Assembly (NCBI GenBank): GCA_964606885.1
Contig: CAZSHB010000013.1
Location: 1-22,088, forward strand
Length of the DNA stretch: 22,088 nucleotides
Source of the DNA: CAZSHB01 sp964606885
GTDB lineage: Bacteria > Babelota > Babeliae > Babelales > CAIQNR01
Direction: 5' to 3'
Shown here: positions 16,225 through 22,088 of the stretch, piece after piece
Position numbering within the stretch: position 1 is the stretch's first letter
Layout of the letters: each line of letters begins with the position of its first letter
Position numbers and translations under genes: made by a program
The notes under the pieces: generated by a model
Seen by the model: only the letters and a program-made list of their open reading frames with translations
Database searches by the model: none
What the model was told of the DNA's origin: nothing

Positions 16225-17017
16225 GAGATTCTCCTTGCTCTGGGTAATGATCTACACCGGTATGCTTTTTTAGTAACTCAAGCGTTTTTCCTGCGCTAAC
16301 TGCTGTATGCTTTGTGCCGTTCTGTATGATAGTAAACGTTCGAGATGTGGGTTCTGTTGTGATAAAAAGCGCATCAGTTTTAGTGGAGAATATAAGAGCG
16401 TGTTGTAACCAGGTGGTATAATGAGTTGCTTCTTGTGCGAGCCACGTATCAATAGAAGAAAGTTGTAACGTACAATCGTAACTGCGTACAATGCCGTGGT
16501 TATCTATCCATATAAAGCTTTCAGGTGCATGTTGGTGTTCTAGCAGTAACTGTGTCAGTCCGCTGGAAAGAGAGCTGTGGAGTGTGTATTCTGATTGAAC
16601 CAGATCATCAAGCGCTGTATGTTTTTCAATCATAAAACTAATACTTACGTGGTTATTCATGCTGACCAGTGCGGTTCTGATAAGTTCTTGCGTCCAATCG
16701 TAATCGGATTTAGTTGCAGGTGTAATGCGGTGCAAGGCAACAAAACTTTTTTGTAAGCTTTCTTTGTGCATCATGATCAGTACAGCAACAACTAGAGGTG
16801 CAAACGTAATCAATGCTGCATAGAGTGTGGGAAGAGGAATTGCGTAACTTGTAAAGAGTAAACCGCAGTAACTGTATGCGGTTGTAAGAAGCGGTGTTTG
16901 GGTATCTTTTTTGAGCCATGCGCTGACATAATAGCAGGCGCTTACATAAAAGAGGATCTCTAGAATATCTTGCCATCCAGTGATCAGTAGGTGCCAATGT
17001 GCAGGAAGAACTATCAT
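16175..17017 (-). CDS. CdaA-like membrane protein with degenerate diadenylate cyclase domain
   Basis: CdaA makes cyclic di-AMP from two ATP at the membrane. This 280-residue protein has CdaA's length and layout: three N-terminal membrane helices (about 12-33, 42-60, 65-83), a segment MMHKESLQKSFVALHR that parallels the family's QPELRRALEQLGR, and then a DisA_N-like domain (about 108-250). My alignment to B. subtilis CdaA, recalled from memory, runs almost gap-free. It puts Glu-Ser-Phe (166-168) at the catalytic DGA and Trp-Leu-Gln (203-205) at RHR. Both ATP-binding and catalytic motifs are therefore lost, and cyclase activity is unlikely. The flanking pattern (FSTKTDALFITTEPTS in place of ISEVTDSLTIIVSEETG) is kept. 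The ATG at 17017 follows AAAGGAG by 6 nt. It leads the operon with ybbR, glmM and DUF502. Homology is inferred from fold pattern and context. Confidence 0.78.
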   Translation of the reverse strand: MIVLPAHWHLLITGWQDILEILFYVSACYYVSAWLKKDTQTPLLTTAYSYCGLLFTSYAIPLPTLYAALITFAPLVVAVLIMMHKESLQKSFVALHRITPATKSDYDWTQELIRTALVSMNNHVSISFMIEKHTALDDLVQSEYTLHSSLSSGLTQLLLEHQHAPESFIWIDNHGIVRSYDCTLQLSSIDTWLAQEATHYTTWLQHALIFSTKTDALFITTEPTSRTFTIIQNGTKHTAVSAGKTLELLKKHTGVDHYPEQGESHEYVNLKKSSIQKLQP

Positions 17018-17023
17018 GAACAA

Positions 17024-17030
17024 CTCCTTT
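17024..17030 (-). promoter_or_regulatory. Ribosome binding site fixing the cdaA-like start
   Basis: AAAGGAG (minus) lies 6 nt before the ATG at 17017. The in-frame TTG at 17023 is too close to the site to be used. Confidence 0.75.
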
Positions 17031-17041
17031 TGCGTGAAAAC

Positions 17042-17047
17042 ATCATA
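17042..17047 (-). promoter_or_regulatory. Possible -10 box for the cdaA-like/glmM operon
   Basis: TATGAT on the minus strand sits 25 nt before the start at 17017, in the divergent intergenic gap. No convincing -35 lies 16-18 nt upstream (AACGAA at 17 nt), so this is a weak call. Confidence 0.25.
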
Positions 17048-17086
17048 CAGACTAGAAAAGAGTGTTCGTTTTTGTCGATAGTTGCA

Positions 17087-17115
17087 CTGTTAAAATAGTT
17101 TAAAAAGCGTATACT
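17087..17115 (+). promoter_or_regulatory. Likely promoter for the small secreted gene at 17152
   Basis: TATACT at 17110-17115 is a good -10 box 36 nt before the ATG. The -35 (CTGTTA at 17087, 17-nt spacer) is weak. TATACTTGC resembles TACACTTGC at the 11451 promoter. Confidence 0.5.
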
Positions 17116-17151
17116 TGCGTTGTTTATTGGTATCTCTTTTTAGGGGAATAT

Positions 17152-17442
17152 ATGTCAAAAAAATTAGTTTTAAGTTTATTGTGTGTGTTGCCTACGTGTG
17201 TACAAGCAACAACAGGCAATTGGTTTTTTGAATCGGGTCGACTTTCTACTGAAGCAGAAAGATTGAAGGCATATGCTGATGGAAAAAAAGAACGTGCTAC
17301 TGTTATGGCAGTTCATGCAGCAAGTCGTCGATCTTTGCAAAGACCGTCTCCTATTGTTCGTCCTGGGTCAGGATTAGGTGCGGCACCTATTAGTCCGAGA
17401 TTGATGAATCCGGGAAATGGTTGTTTTATATTGCCTCAATAA
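17152..17442 (+). CDS. Small secreted protein of unknown function
   Basis: This is a 96-residue product with a signal peptide MSKKLVLSLLCVLPTCVQA and a likely cut after VQA at residue 19. The mature part has a short amphipathic helix (about 30-57, Glu/Lys/Ala-rich) and then a Pro/Gly/Arg-rich tail that ends GNGCFILPQ with a single late cysteine. AGGGG precedes the ATG by a few bases. In style it belongs with the island at 11493-13820 but lies 3.3 kb away, across the divergently oriented glmM operon. No family is recognised. Confidence 0.75.
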   Translation: MSKKLVLSLLCVLPTCVQATTGNWFFESGRLSTEAERLKAYADGKKERATVMAVHAASRRSLQRPSPIVRPGSGLGAAPISPRLMNPGNGCFILPQ

Positions 17443-17462
17443 CAGCGGTTGATGTTACTGTT

Positions 17463-17491
17463 TTGTTTAAACTCTATCTTATGGCTATACT
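17463..17491 (+). promoter_or_regulatory. Sigma70-type promoter of trpS
   Basis: TTGTTT (17463-17468) and TATACT (17486-17491) are separated by exactly 17 nt, the best promoter match in the window. It lies 40 nt before the trpS ATG and implies a transcription start near 17498. Confidence 0.75.
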
Positions 17492-17526
17492 TATTTCCTG
17501 AAATCTCGTTTAAAAACAGGAAATAA
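17491..17526 (+). repeat. Perfect 10-bp inverted repeat in the trpS leader
   Basis: TTATTTCCTG (17491-17500) and CAGGAAATAA (17517-17526) are exact reverse complements separated by 16 nt. The left arm starts at the last base of the -10 box, and the right arm ends 5 nt before the trpS ATG. It could be an operator covering the start of transcription, or an RNA hairpin that limits access to the start codon. It has no U-tract, so it is not a terminator. Confidence 0.8.
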
Positions 17527-17531
17527 CAGGT

Positions 17532-18530
17532 ATGAAAAAGCAGATTATTTTAACAGGCGATAGACCAACAGGTTGCTTGCATTTGGGCCATTACGTAGGG
17601 TCATTATTGAATCGTGTTGTTTTGCAGCATGAGCATACGCAGTACGTGATGATTGCCGACGTGCAAGCGCTTACCGATAACTTTGAGCATCCAGAAAAAG
17701 TTAAAGAAAATATTACACAAGTGATGTGTGATTATTTAGCAGTTGGTATCGATCCGACAAAGACTACTATCTTTTTGCAATCGATGATTCCTGCTATTGC
17801 CGAACTGACCATGTTTTATATGAACTTGGTTACCGTTGCGCGTCTTGAACGAAACCCAACGGTAAAGAACGAGATTCGTCAGAAGAATCTAGAAAAAAGT
17901 TTACCTGTTGGCTTTTTTGTCTACCCGATTAGTCAGGCTGCTGATATTACCTGTGTTAAAGCAACCTTAGTTCCTGTAGGTGAAGATCAGATCCCGATGA
18001 TTGAACAGACCAACGAAATTGTCCGTTCTTTTAATAGAATTTATAAAAAAGATGTGCTGGTAGAAGCACAAGCACTAGTCCCTAAGTTTGCCCGTTTAGC
18101 CGGTATTGATGGCCAAGCAAAAATGTCTAAATCTATGAACAACGCGATTTATCTTTCTGATAGCGCGGATGATTTAGCTAAAAAAGTAAAGAGCATGTAC
18201 ACCGACCCGTTGCATCTACGCGTGCAAGATCCGGGCCGCATTGAAGGTAATACGGTGTTTGAATATCTTGATGCGTTTGGTACAGATGCTGACTATGTTG
18301 CGAATTTAAAGCAGCAGTATCAACAAGGTGGTCTTGGGGATATGAAGGTTAAAATGTATCTGCTTGAAGTTCTTGAGCAATTACTAGGGCCAATTAGAGA
18401 GCGCCGTAAACAGTATGAGCAAGATCCTGCACAGGTTATGAAGTTGCTGTTTGAAGGAACTGCTCGCGTGAATGCTGTTGCGCAAAAAACGCTTGATGAT
18501 GTTAAAGATGCAATGCGCCTTTATCGTTAA
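17532..18530 (+). CDS. trpS: Tryptophanyl-tRNA synthetase
   Basis: TrpRS charges tRNA-Trp with tryptophan using ATP. It is a class I synthetase and works as a dimer. The 332-residue product matches the bacterial family length. The N terminus has the HIGH-type motif in LHLGHYVGS (16-24), preceded by TGDRPTG. The segment PVGFFVYPISQAADI and the following GEDQIPMIEQTNEI form the tryptophan/tRNA pocket typical of bacterial TrpRS. The KMSKS loop is exact at Lys197-Ser201. CAGG lies just before the ATG, within and next to the inverted repeat described separately. The photolyase gene follows by 39 nt with no terminator, so they likely share a transcript. Confidence 0.97.
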   Translation: MKKQIILTGDRPTGCLHLGHYVGSLLNRVVLQHEHTQYVMIADVQALTDNFEHPEKVKENITQVMCDYLAVGIDPTKTTIFLQSMIPAIAELTMFYMNLVTVARLERNPTVKNEIRQKNLEKSLPVGFFVYPISQAADITCVKATLVPVGEDQIPMIEQTNEIVRSFNRIYKKDVLVEAQALVPKFARLAGIDGQAKMSKSMNNAIYLSDSADDLAKKVKSMYTDPLHLRVQDPGRIEGNTVFEYLDAFGTDADYVANLKQQYQQGGLGDMKVKMYLLEVLEQLLGPIRERRKQYEQDPAQVMKLLFEGTARVNAVAQKTLDDVKDAMRLYR

Positions 18531-18569
18531 ACTAAAACGTAAAAACTTTTAAAAAAGAAGTTAAAGAGT

Positions 18570-19937
18570 ATGAGTAAGCAATTTAAGCGGTCTTTGTTTA
18601 TTTTTCATAGAGACTTGCGTATAGACGACAACACGTCTTTAAACCAAGCGCGTGAACAGTCGGAAGAAGTTATTCCAGTTTTTATTTTTGATACGGCACA
18701 AGTTGGCGATACCAACAAATATCGATCAGTTAATGCTATTCAGTTTATGGTTGAATCGTTGCAAGATCTTGCTGATCAGTTAGAAGCGCATCATGGCAAA
18801 CTGTATCTTCTGTATGGAGATACGCATGATCTGGTAGCAAAACTAATAAAGAATTATGGTATTGATGCGGTCTTTAGTAATGCAGACTATACACCTTTTG
18901 CTCAACATCGGGATAAACAGTTGGCAGCTCTTACTAAGAAACAGGGTGCTACGTGGTTACAATACCATGATGCATTGCTCACGTATCCGGGCCAAGTTAT
19001 CAAAGATAATGGCGAACCGTACAGTGTGTTTACGCCATTTTTTAAAAAAGCATTAACTTGTGTGATTCCAGAAGCACAAAAGCTTTCTGCAGGTACTTTT
19101 TATACGTGTAAAATCCCAGAAACCCATGGCCATACTATTTTTAAATAACTGCTTCCCGTAACTAACCCAGCTATTTTTGAGCATGGCGGTACTAAGGCTG
19201 GTAAAGTTGCACTTAAAAAAGCGGCAGAGTTGCATCATTACGTAAAGATGCGCGATATTCCATCGTTAAAAACAACCGGTCTTTCTGCACATAATAAGTT
19301 TGGTACGCTCTCTATTAGGCAGGTGTACGATGTATTTGTAGCAACCGCACCAGACCTTGCGCGGCAACTCTATTGGCGCGATTTTTACACACATCTTGCA
19401 TACCACTTTCCGTATGTGTTTAAAGGCGCGTTTAATAAAAAATATGATGCAGTTGCGTGGAAGAATAATAAAGCGTGGTTTGAGCGGTGGTGTTTAGGGA
19501 CAACAGGGTTTCCTATTGTGGATGCGGGCATGCGCCAATTAAATGCAACGGGATACATGCATAACCGTGTGCGGATGATTGTTGCGTCGTTTTTAACGAA
19601 AGATTTGCATATTCATTGGCAATGGGGCGAACGGTACTTTGCACAGAAGTTGGTCGATTACGATCCAGCGGTGAATAATGGTAGTTGGCAATGGGCCGCT
19701 TCAACTGGTGCTGACGCTCAACCGTACTTTAGAATTTTTAATCCGTGGTTACAGCAAAAGAAGTTTGATGAAGATGCACGGTACATCAAGACATGGGTGC
19801 CTGAGCTTAAGAAAGTTTCTGTGCCAACCATTCATGCGTGGTACAAACAGGCAGAGCCATTATTTGGGTATCCGCTGCCTATGGTTGATCATGCTGTGCA
19901 GTCCGCTCAGGCAAAAGAGTTATTTAAAAGTCTGTAG
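18570..19937 (+). pseudogene. phr: Deoxyribodipyrimidine photolyase, interrupted by one in-frame TAA
   Basis: Class I CPD photolyase repairs UV-induced pyrimidine dimers with blue light and FAD. Codons 1-192 give the antenna-binding alpha/beta domain (SLFIFHRDLRIDDN, VFIFD). Codon 193 (19146-19148) is TAA. The same frame then stays open for 263 codons and encodes a complete FAD domain: WRDFY from Trp269, TGYMHNRVRMI from codon 327, GSWQWAASTGAD, and PYFRIFNP. Together they make 456 codons, the normal family length, with no frameshift or gap. Both halves look well conserved, so the stop is recent, plausibly CAA to TAA. A downstream piece could start at the TTG at 19230 or the ATG at 19248, but neither has a Shine-Dalgarno. 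Alternatives are a sequencing error or stop-codon readthrough. Confidence 0.88.
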
Positions 19938-19941
19938 ACCG

Positions 19942-20418
19942 TTAGTTAAGTAACCAAATACCGGTACACATAAGGGACGCAAATCCAGTCCATAGTACAT
20001 AGGGCATTAATAAGTTACCCGCAGCTTTATCAACCTTTAAAAACTGATGTGCGGTGATAGTAGCTACAACGGTTAAAATATATGACCAGATCATGGCGGT
20101 GAATAATAGTTTTGCCCCAAAAAAGATTGGCATCCAGAGTGCATTAACACCTAATTGTACGTAGTACCACACGAGTGCTTTGCTTTTAAAGGTATGGTGT
20201 TTACGCCATATAATCCACGCAGCAGTTGCCATTAAAAAATAGAGTATTGGCCAGACGGTAGCAAAAACCCATGATGGTGGCACAAAGAATGGTTTAGCAA
20301 GTGCATCGTACCAGATCCTGTTTGCTTGATGAGAGGTAAAACGGCTTAAAATGGTAGGAGTGCAGGTTATAACAAAGAGTGCTAAATAACCCCAAAATTC
20401 CTTAAGTATCTTTTGCAT
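19942..20418 (-). CDS. tspO: TspO/MBR family tryptophan-rich sensory protein
   Basis: TspO proteins are five-helix membrane proteins that bind tetrapyrroles and cholesterol-like ligands and act in stress signalling or porphyrin handling. The 158-residue product has the family signatures WYDALAKPFFVPPSWVF, VWPILYFLMATAAW and QLGVNALWMPIFF, with five hydrophobic segments. The frame runs 22 codons further upstream. The ATG at 20418, however, has AAGGTG 5 nt before it and gives a typical N terminus. It converges on the photolyase gene with only 4 nt between the stops. Neighbouring tspO and phr genes occur in other bacteria and fit a light or tetrapyrrole theme. No terminator is visible between them. 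Confidence 0.93.
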   Translation of the reverse strand: MQKILKEFWGYLALFVITCTPTILSRFTSHQANRIWYDALAKPFFVPPSWVFATVWPILYFLMATAAWIIWRKHHTFKSKALVWYYVQLGVNALWMPIFFGAKLLFTAMIWSYILTVVATITAHQFLKVDKAAGNLLMPYVLWTGFASLMCTGIWLLN

Positions 20419-20472
20419 ATAGCACCTTTTTGTGTGTAAGAAAAACAGAGAGTAACTAAAACTTTTACAGGT

Positions 20473-20478
20473 ACTATA
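20473..20478 (-). promoter_or_regulatory. Possible -10 box of tspO
   Basis: TATAGT (minus strand) lies 55 nt before the tspO ATG at 20418. The expected -35 position shows no good match. Confidence 0.35.
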
Positions 20479-20556
20479 GCGCAAACTCTTTTTTTGCCTA
20501 CTGTGGGTGTGGTAGATTGGTCCGTATGTCGTTTGAAGGGTTAGGAAGGGGAGACT

Positions 20557-20727
20557 ATGAAAAAGACGCTACTGTTAACGTATATCATGACACATTTTCC
20601 CATTATCACTGCTGCACTGCTGAGCCTGATGTTCGCCTTTGCATCCGTACATTACGCAACAAACTACGCATCCACTTCTACCACGCAGCGCCTGTGTGTC
20701 TGGTTTGCATCAAAGCATAACGTTTAA
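20557..20727 (+). CDS. Small membrane or secreted protein (56 residues), unknown function
   Basis: This short ORF has GGGGAG 3 nt (and AAGGGG 5 nt) before its ATG. It encodes a basic start (MKKTLLL) and a hydrophobic span of about 25 residues (YIMTHFPIITAALLSLMFAF), then a short polar tail ending CVWFASKHNV. It could be a single-pass membrane peptide or a secreted peptide cut after a small residue near FAFA. The last 4 bases overlap the 3' end of the converging helicase gene. A longer reading of the same bases in another frame (20517-20720) has no signal, no Shine-Dalgarno and a scrambled composition. No family is recognised. Confidence 0.5.
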   Translation: MKKTLLLTYIMTHFPIITAALLSLMFAFASVHYATNYASTSTTQRLCVWFASKHNV

Positions 20728-22088
20728 ACAGATTCCAAAAACGTTGCATCAACTTTCTTAGTTCCCGCTTTAAAGTGAGCCGTGATCACTGTTTTGTTCG
20801 GTTTTTCTTCAATCTCTTTTACAATCCCAATGCCAAAGGTCGCATGTTTAACTGTCTGGTGTTTCTTAAATCCACTGGTTAACGCGCTTGGTGTTGGGAT
20901 TTTTTTTGCTACAACGGTAGGCGTAACGGGTCTGACTGGTGTTGGTTCTGTACGTTTAGATGCGGAAAATGTAAACACTTCTGGAGCTGCATGTGCAACG
21001 CCAAACCAGTGAGAGAAATAACCGTTTACATCGTACGTTTGCCAATTAAACGCTTCTTGCCATGAAGATGCATGCTGAGGAATTTCGTCTAAAAAGCGGG
21101 ATGGTGCTTGTTCTTCCATAGAACCATACGTTTGTCTAAAGCGTGCTGCTGTGATTAGTAAACGTTCACGGGCACGCGTAATACCGACGTACATTAATCG
21201 TCGTTCTTCTTCTAAACTGTCAGGGTCATTTGCAGAACGTGCGGAAGGAAGTAATGTTTCTTCAAGTCCTGGGATAATCACGTTATCAAATTCAAGACCT
21301 TTTGCTGCGTGCAGGGTCATCATAATAACGCCGCCTGCTTGCTCTTCTTGTAGTGCACCTTGATCTTGCAAGAGTGACACTTCATCTAAGAATGCTTCAA
21401 TGGAAGTTTTTCCCTGTTGAGCAAAAAAGTGTGCTGCGTTAATAAGTTCTTTAATGTTTGCAAATCGTTCGTCAGCTTCTTGCTTTTCGTACGTTTTACG
21501 CAGATACGGCAGGTATTCTGTTTTTGTTACTAAATCAGTAATAGTTTGTGCAGCGTTACTTTGGCTGGTGAGATCTTTAAAGAAGCTGCAAAATTTTTGT
21601 AAGCCTTCAACACGAGAAGGTGCAAACACTTTGTCTTCAACCAGTTTGGTAGCTAGGTCTGTAAAACCAAGCTGATGGTGCACTGCCCACTGGTCTAAAA
21701 AGTCTTCTAAGAATTTATCACCTAAACCACGGGCTGGTACGTTGACCACACGGGCAAACGATACGGTATCAAACGGATTAATAATCAATTTAAGATGCGC
21801 TACTAAATCTTTAATTTCTTTACGTTCATAAAAGCGTACACCGCCAATCATATGGTACGGCACGGTCATTTTAATCAGCGCTTCTTCTATAAGACGTGAT
21901 TGCATGTGAGTGCGGTACAAGATTGCGGTCGAGTTTAATTTGTTGTGACTGTGTAAAAATTTACAATAACGGGCAATAATTTCTGCTTCTTGATACCCCG
22001 ATAAACAACGCAGTACACGCACGCAATCTGAACCTTTGCGTGTTGACCATAACTTCTTTTCGTTACGTTTGCTGTTGTTCTGAATAAC
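20724..22088 (-). CDS. UvrD/PcrA-type superfamily 1 DNA helicase, C-terminal part
   Basis: This is a 3'-5' DNA helicase of repair and replication-conflict pathways. The frame is open to the window edge, and the N-terminal part (Walker A, motifs Ia-III) lies outside. What is seen is 454 residues. They begin in NNSKRNEKKLWS just before motif IV, followed by QSRLIEEAL and the GGVRFYERKEIKD block. Motif V is VIMMTLHAAKGLEFDNVI, and motif VI is ERRLMYVGITRARERL. The last 50 residues (VKHATFGIGIVKEIE and on) match the PcrA-type C-terminal Tudor-like domain that binds RNA polymerase. YERKEIKD and the C-terminal domain favour PcrA, but the linker of about 50 residues before that domain is poorly conserved. 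I leave the symbol open between uvrD and pcrA. Confidence 0.94.
   Translation of the reverse strand, partial: VIQNNSKRNEKKLWSTRKGSDCVRVLRCLSGYQEAEIIARYCKFLHSHNKLNSTAILYRTHMQSRLIEEALIKMTVPYHMIGGVRFYERKEIKDLVAHLKLIINPFDTVSFARVVNVPARGLGDKFLEDFLDQWAVHHQLGFTDLATKLVEDKVFAPSRVEGLQKFCSFFKDLTSQSNAAQTITDLVTKTEYLPYLRKTYEKQEADERFANIKELINAAHFFAQQGKTSIEAFLDEVSLLQDQGALQEEQAGGVIMMTLHAAKGLEFDNVIIPGLEETLLPSARSANDPDSLEEERRLMYVGITRARERLLITAARFRQTYGSMEEQAPSRFLDEIPQHASSWQEAFNWQTYDVNGYFSHWFGVAHAAPEVFTFSASKRTEPTPVRPVTPTVVAKKIPTPSALTSGFKKHQTVKHATFGIGIVKEIEEKPNKTVITAHFKAGTKKVDATFLESV

Noticed and set aside
17441..17462. Possible terminator after the small secreted gene (AACAG/CTGTT)
   Set aside because: The stem is 5 bp with a 12-nt loop, and its T-rich tail is the -35 region of trpS. 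The evidence is too weak.
18536..18565. A/T-rich weak inverted repeat between trpS and phr
   Set aside because: Pairing is limited to about five A-T-rich pairs around AACTT/AAGTT, so it is not a credible terminator or operator.
19146..19148. Stop-codon reassignment or programmed readthrough in the photolyase
   Set aside because: TAA serves as the normal stop of other genes here (rpoB, rpoC, pnp, rph, trpS), so reassignment is excluded. No downstream structure typical of readthrough was seen. A point mutation is simpler.
20517..20720. 67-codon + strand ORF upstream of the helicase end
   Set aside because: It has no Shine-Dalgarno at its start and no coherent composition. The overlapping 56-codon frame at 20557 has a ribosome site and a sensible hydrophobic leader.

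Overview
This window looks like the chromosome of a small-genome, AT-leaning bacterium with tightly packed genes. My best guess is the Candidatus Dependentiae (TM6/Babeliae) or another protist-associated lineage. The reasons are the many short exported proteins of unknown function set between housekeeping genes, the divergent housekeeping proteins, and the short gaps. This placement is an inference from style and not a measured phylogeny.

Layout. (1) Bases 1-10453, + strand, hold information-processing genes: the 3' three quarters of rpoB, complete rpoC overlapping it by 8 nt, a tRNA-Val(GAC), rpsO, pnp and rph. PNPase and RNase PH sit back to back with a 3-nt gap. (2) A divergent protein that resembles the DNA polymerase III delta subunit follows (10504-11427). 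(3) Bases 11493-13820 are an island of five short secreted proteins of unknown function, including one Cys-rich protein and a tandem paralog pair. It has two look-alike promoters and closes with a strong bidirectional terminator (13822-13859). (4) The minus-strand operon 17017-13884 reads cdaA-like, ybbR-like (cdaR), glmM, DUF502. This is the classic cyclic-di-AMP/GlmM cluster, but the cyclase has lost both catalytic motifs. (5) On the + strand, a sixth small secreted protein is followed by trpS, which has a sigma70-type promoter with a perfect 10-bp inverted repeat just downstream of its -10 box, and then by a class I photolyase gene broken by one in-frame TAA. (6) tspO (minus) converges on the photolyase. 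An overlooked 56-codon + strand ORF follows, and the C-terminal half of a UvrD/PcrA helicase (minus) runs off the right edge.

How the parts fit. Regions 1 and 2 serve transcription, RNA decay and tRNA processing, translation and probably replication-clamp loading. Region 4 would couple cell-wall precursor synthesis (GlmM makes glucosamine-1-phosphate) to a membrane regulator, here apparently without c-di-AMP synthesis by this protein. Region 6 pairs light-dependent DNA repair (decaying) with TspO and a repair helicase. The most unusual items are the catalytically dead CdaA homolog kept in an intact operon, the secreted-protein island with matched promoters, the trpS inverted repeat, and the freshly interrupted photolyase. 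No mobile element, CRISPR array, rRNA or origin was seen. No stretch longer than about 300 bases lacks a gene.
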